Shown: piece after piece, positions 24,100 to 25,750 of the stretch | Numbering within the stretch: position 1 is the first letter of the stretch | Layout of the letters: each line of letters opens with the position of its first letter | Assembly: GCA_900540085.1 (NCBI GenBank) | Contig: UQEU01000017.1 | Coordinates: 1 to 25,750, forward strand | DNA: 25,750 nt | Direction of reading: 5' to 3' | Origin: an uncultured Eubacteriales bacterium | Lineage (GTDB): Bacteria > Bacillota > Clostridia > Oscillospirales > Acutalibacteraceae | Translations under genes and position numbers: made by a program | Notes under the pieces: model-generated | Told to the model about the DNA's origin: nothing | What the model saw: the letters and a program-made list of their open reading frames with translations, nothing else | Database searches by the model: none

Positions 24100-25167
24100 T
24101 TAGAATATTTGCATAAATAATTTTGTCATTAAATAGCCTATAAGACCGCAACCCGGGAAAGTTAAAACCCAAGTCAAAACCATATCTTTTACAACGCCGA
24201 AATCAACTGCAGAAAGTCTTTTAGAAGCACCTACACCCATAATAGCAGTTGTCTTTGTATGCGTTGTACTTACAGGGATACCAAACAATGTTGAAATCAA
24301 CAAACAAAGTGCACCTGCAAGGTCAGCTGAAAATCCTTGATACTTTTCAAGTTTTACCATATCCATACCAACTGATTTTATGATTTTATATCCGCCGACA
24401 GATGTTCCGACTGCCATAACAACAGAACAAAGAAGCATCATCCAAAACGGAGGGCTTACATTTTCAACTGTATCTTGGCCGTTTACAAGAAATACACTTA
24501 ATATCAAAACGCCCATAAACTTTTGACCGTCTTGCGCACCGTGCATAAAGCTCATTGCTGCACCACCGAAAATCTGTGCACCCTTGAAAAAGCCGCCTGT
24601 TTTTCTTCTGTCTGCTCGTCTGAAAAGAAATTCAACAGTTTTTGTACAGAGAAAACCAAGTCCAAAACCGAGAATTGTCGAAAGAACAAGACCGTAAATT
24701 ACTTTCATCCATTCAGAGCCATTGATACCGTCTAAACCATTGTGAAGTGCAATGGCTGCACCTGACAAGCCTGCAATAAGAGCATGACTTTCACTTGTAG
24801 GAATACCGAAAATCCATGCAGCAACAGCCCATACAATAATGGCAACAAGTGCGGCACACAAAGCAATAGTCGCTTCGTTTGTGCCTCCGACTGTCGTCTC
24901 GACATTAAAATTAACCATATTTTTAATAGTCATAGCAACAGACGGACTGATTATCGTCATAATAAATACACCGAGAAAATTAAACACTGCACTCATCAAA
25001 ACAGCAGGTCTCGGTGCCATACACCTTGTTGCAACACAAGTTGCAATAGCATTTGGTGCATCTGTCCAACCGTTAACAAAAATAACTCCGAGTGTTAAAA
25101 CGACAGTTACCAACAATACCGGATTTGACAGCACCTGATGAAAAAAGTTTGAAAATCCAAAATCCAT
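24100..25167 (-). CDS. pit: Pit-family inorganic phosphate transporter
   Basis: Low-affinity, ion-driven uptake of phosphate across the membrane. 355 residues with about ten hydrophobic helices. Both PiT signature repeats are present: GWTDAPNAIATCVATR (about 32-48) and the later IPVSTTHTKTTAIMGVG region. PTSESHALIAG and the HGAQDGQKFMG loop are also typical. GAGGATA ribosome site. First gene of a two-gene operon with the PhoU-like protein, driven by a consensus promoter. Phosphate versus sulfate specificity is inferred from the DUF47 partner. Confidence 0.92.
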   Translation of the reverse strand: MDFGFSNFFHQVLSNPVLLVTVVLTLGVIFVNGWTDAPNAIATCVATRCMAPRPAVLMSAVFNFLGVFIMTIISPSVAMTIKNMVNFNVETTVGGTNEATIALCAALVAIIVWAVAAWIFGIPTSESHALIAGLSGAAIALHNGLDGINGSEWMKVIYGLVLSTILGFGLGFLCTKTVEFLFRRADRRKTGGFFKGAQIFGGAAMSFMHGAQDGQKFMGVLILSVFLVNGQDTVENVSPPFWMMLLCSVVMAVGTSVGGYKIIKSVGMDMVKLEKYQGFSADLAGALCLLISTLFGIPVSTTHTKTTAIMGVGASKRLSAVDFGVVKDMVLTWVLTFPGCGLIGYLMTKLFMQIF

Positions 25168-25226
25168 AACTTATCCTCATTAAATACTTTTTATTTACGA
25201 CAATATAAGTATTGCCGCACAAAAAT

Positions 25227-25255
25227 AGAATACATAACGAAAAATTAAATGTCAA
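25227..25255 (-). promoter_or_regulatory. Promoter of the pit operon
   Basis: Consensus -35 TTGACA (25250-25255), a 17-base spacer and -10 TATTCT (25227-25232). Confidence 0.75.
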
Positions 25256-25267
25256 CAAACTTTGACA
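25250..25267. repeat. Inverted repeat overlapping the pit -35 box
   Basis: TGTCAA-CAAACT-TTGACA: perfect six-base arms, six-base centre; one arm is the -35 box itself. The spacing suits a dimeric repressor or response regulator. It is not the direct-repeat form of the Bacillus PhoP box. Confidence 0.4.
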
Positions 25268-25335
25268 AATTTATTATAAAAACAATATAAATTTTACTTG
25301 AATTTTACATTAGCATTATTTTGTAAAATTATTTT

Positions 25336-25374
25336 CAAAAATAAAATGCGAACGGTTGATACCGTTCGCATTTT
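25336..25374 (-). terminator. Intrinsic terminator after the right-edge gene
   Basis: Fourteen-base perfect stem AAAATGCGAACGGT/ACCGTTCGCATTTT with a four-base loop, T-rich on the minus strand. Confidence 0.9.
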
Positions 25375-25394
25375 GTAAAGGATAATTTACCTAT

Positions 25395-25750
25395 TTAGTT
25401 TTTTGTTGCTTTTAATGTTTCTTTAAGGAACTCTTCTGATACAGGGAAAGTCAAGTCGTATGTGATTGTAAGGTTAGCTGACTTGTCTTTGATAACTGCA
25501 ATACTTGCGTGCTGAACAGTTACAGCTGCGAGCATGTGATAATCTGCTTTAACAATTTCGCCTGATGCTGTGTCGATTGTGATTGTACCAACACCGTTTT
25601 CATACTGAACTTTACAGTTCTCTTGAGTTGTTCCCGATGCCCATGAAAGTGCACCGATGCTTTCAACTACCGAGCCGATATCGCCGAGTGTATTAAAAAA
25701 TCTACCTTGTGGGTCTGCACCTTTAGCACTCATATTTACAGCTTTTGGCT
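25395..25750 (-). CDS. C-terminal part of an unrecognised protein (partial)
   Basis: The last 118 or so residues of a minus-strand gene that runs off the right edge. The frame stays open to the end of the window, so the Met at 25731-25733 is probably internal; that Met has no ribosome site. The fragment alternates beta-like segments (VQYENGVGTITIDTASGEIVK, ANLTITYDLTFPV) and ends in a short helix with a Lys-rich tail. There is no membrane helix in the visible part. The strand pattern suggests an extracytoplasmic beta-rich domain, but I cannot name a family. It ends at a strong terminator ahead of the pit promoter. Confidence 0.6.
   Translation of the reverse strand, partial: PKAVNMSAKGADPQGRFFNTLGDIGSVVESIGALSWASGTTQENCKVQYENGVGTITIDTASGEIVKADYHMLAAVTVQHASIAVIKDKSANLTITYDLTFPVSEEFLKETLKATKN

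Overview
The window looks like a chromosomal segment of a low-GC Gram-positive anaerobe of the Clostridia (Ruminococcaceae/Lachnospiraceae type). The reasons are its strongly AT-rich intergenic DNA, AGGAGG-type ribosome sites, a cysteine T-box leader, an HPr with the regulatory Ser46, a fused AdhE, and a GPH-family symporter. Gene density is high. All recognised proteins except ribosomal protein L28 are on the minus strand, so transcription runs mostly from right to left. No phage, insertion sequence, CRISPR array, rRNA or tRNA gene was seen.

Layout from left to right: the start of an unknown membrane-anchored protein (1-125); the cysteine operon cysE-cysS (213-2245) behind a T-box leader; a tightly packed recA-recX-rimO-pgsA unit (2549-6166); a fructose PTS operon fruR-fruK-fruA-ptsH-ptsI (6391-11938); a 436-base regulatory gap and the divergent rpmB gene (L28, +); a free-standing small-RNA-like unit (12628-12758, +); a membrane-anchored glycerophosphodiester phosphodiesterase; a translationally coupled pair made of a HAAS-like six-helix membrane protein and a condensation-domain-like acyltransferase (13951-16022); adhE (16273-18861) with a Rex-like operator; a GPH symporter plus M20 peptidase operon (19099-21928); an AGE-family sugar epimerase (22134-23342); a phosphate permease and its PhoU-like partner (23458-25167); and the C-terminal part of an unidentified protein running off the right edge.

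The best understood circuits are these. Uncharged tRNA-Cys should switch on cysteine synthesis and Cys-tRNA charging through the T-box. Fructose enters through FruA and is phosphorylated to fructose-1,6-bisphosphate by FruK, with the general PTS proteins in the same operon. Redox (NADH/NAD+) control of AdhE through Rex would dispose of fermentation electrons. Low-affinity phosphate uptake uses Pit with a DUF47 partner.

Most genes are conserved housekeeping or metabolic genes. The least explained pieces are the orphan small RNA unit next to glpQ, the acyltransferase/HAAS membrane protein pair, the dense set of inverted repeats between fruR and rpmB, and the two partial genes at the edges.
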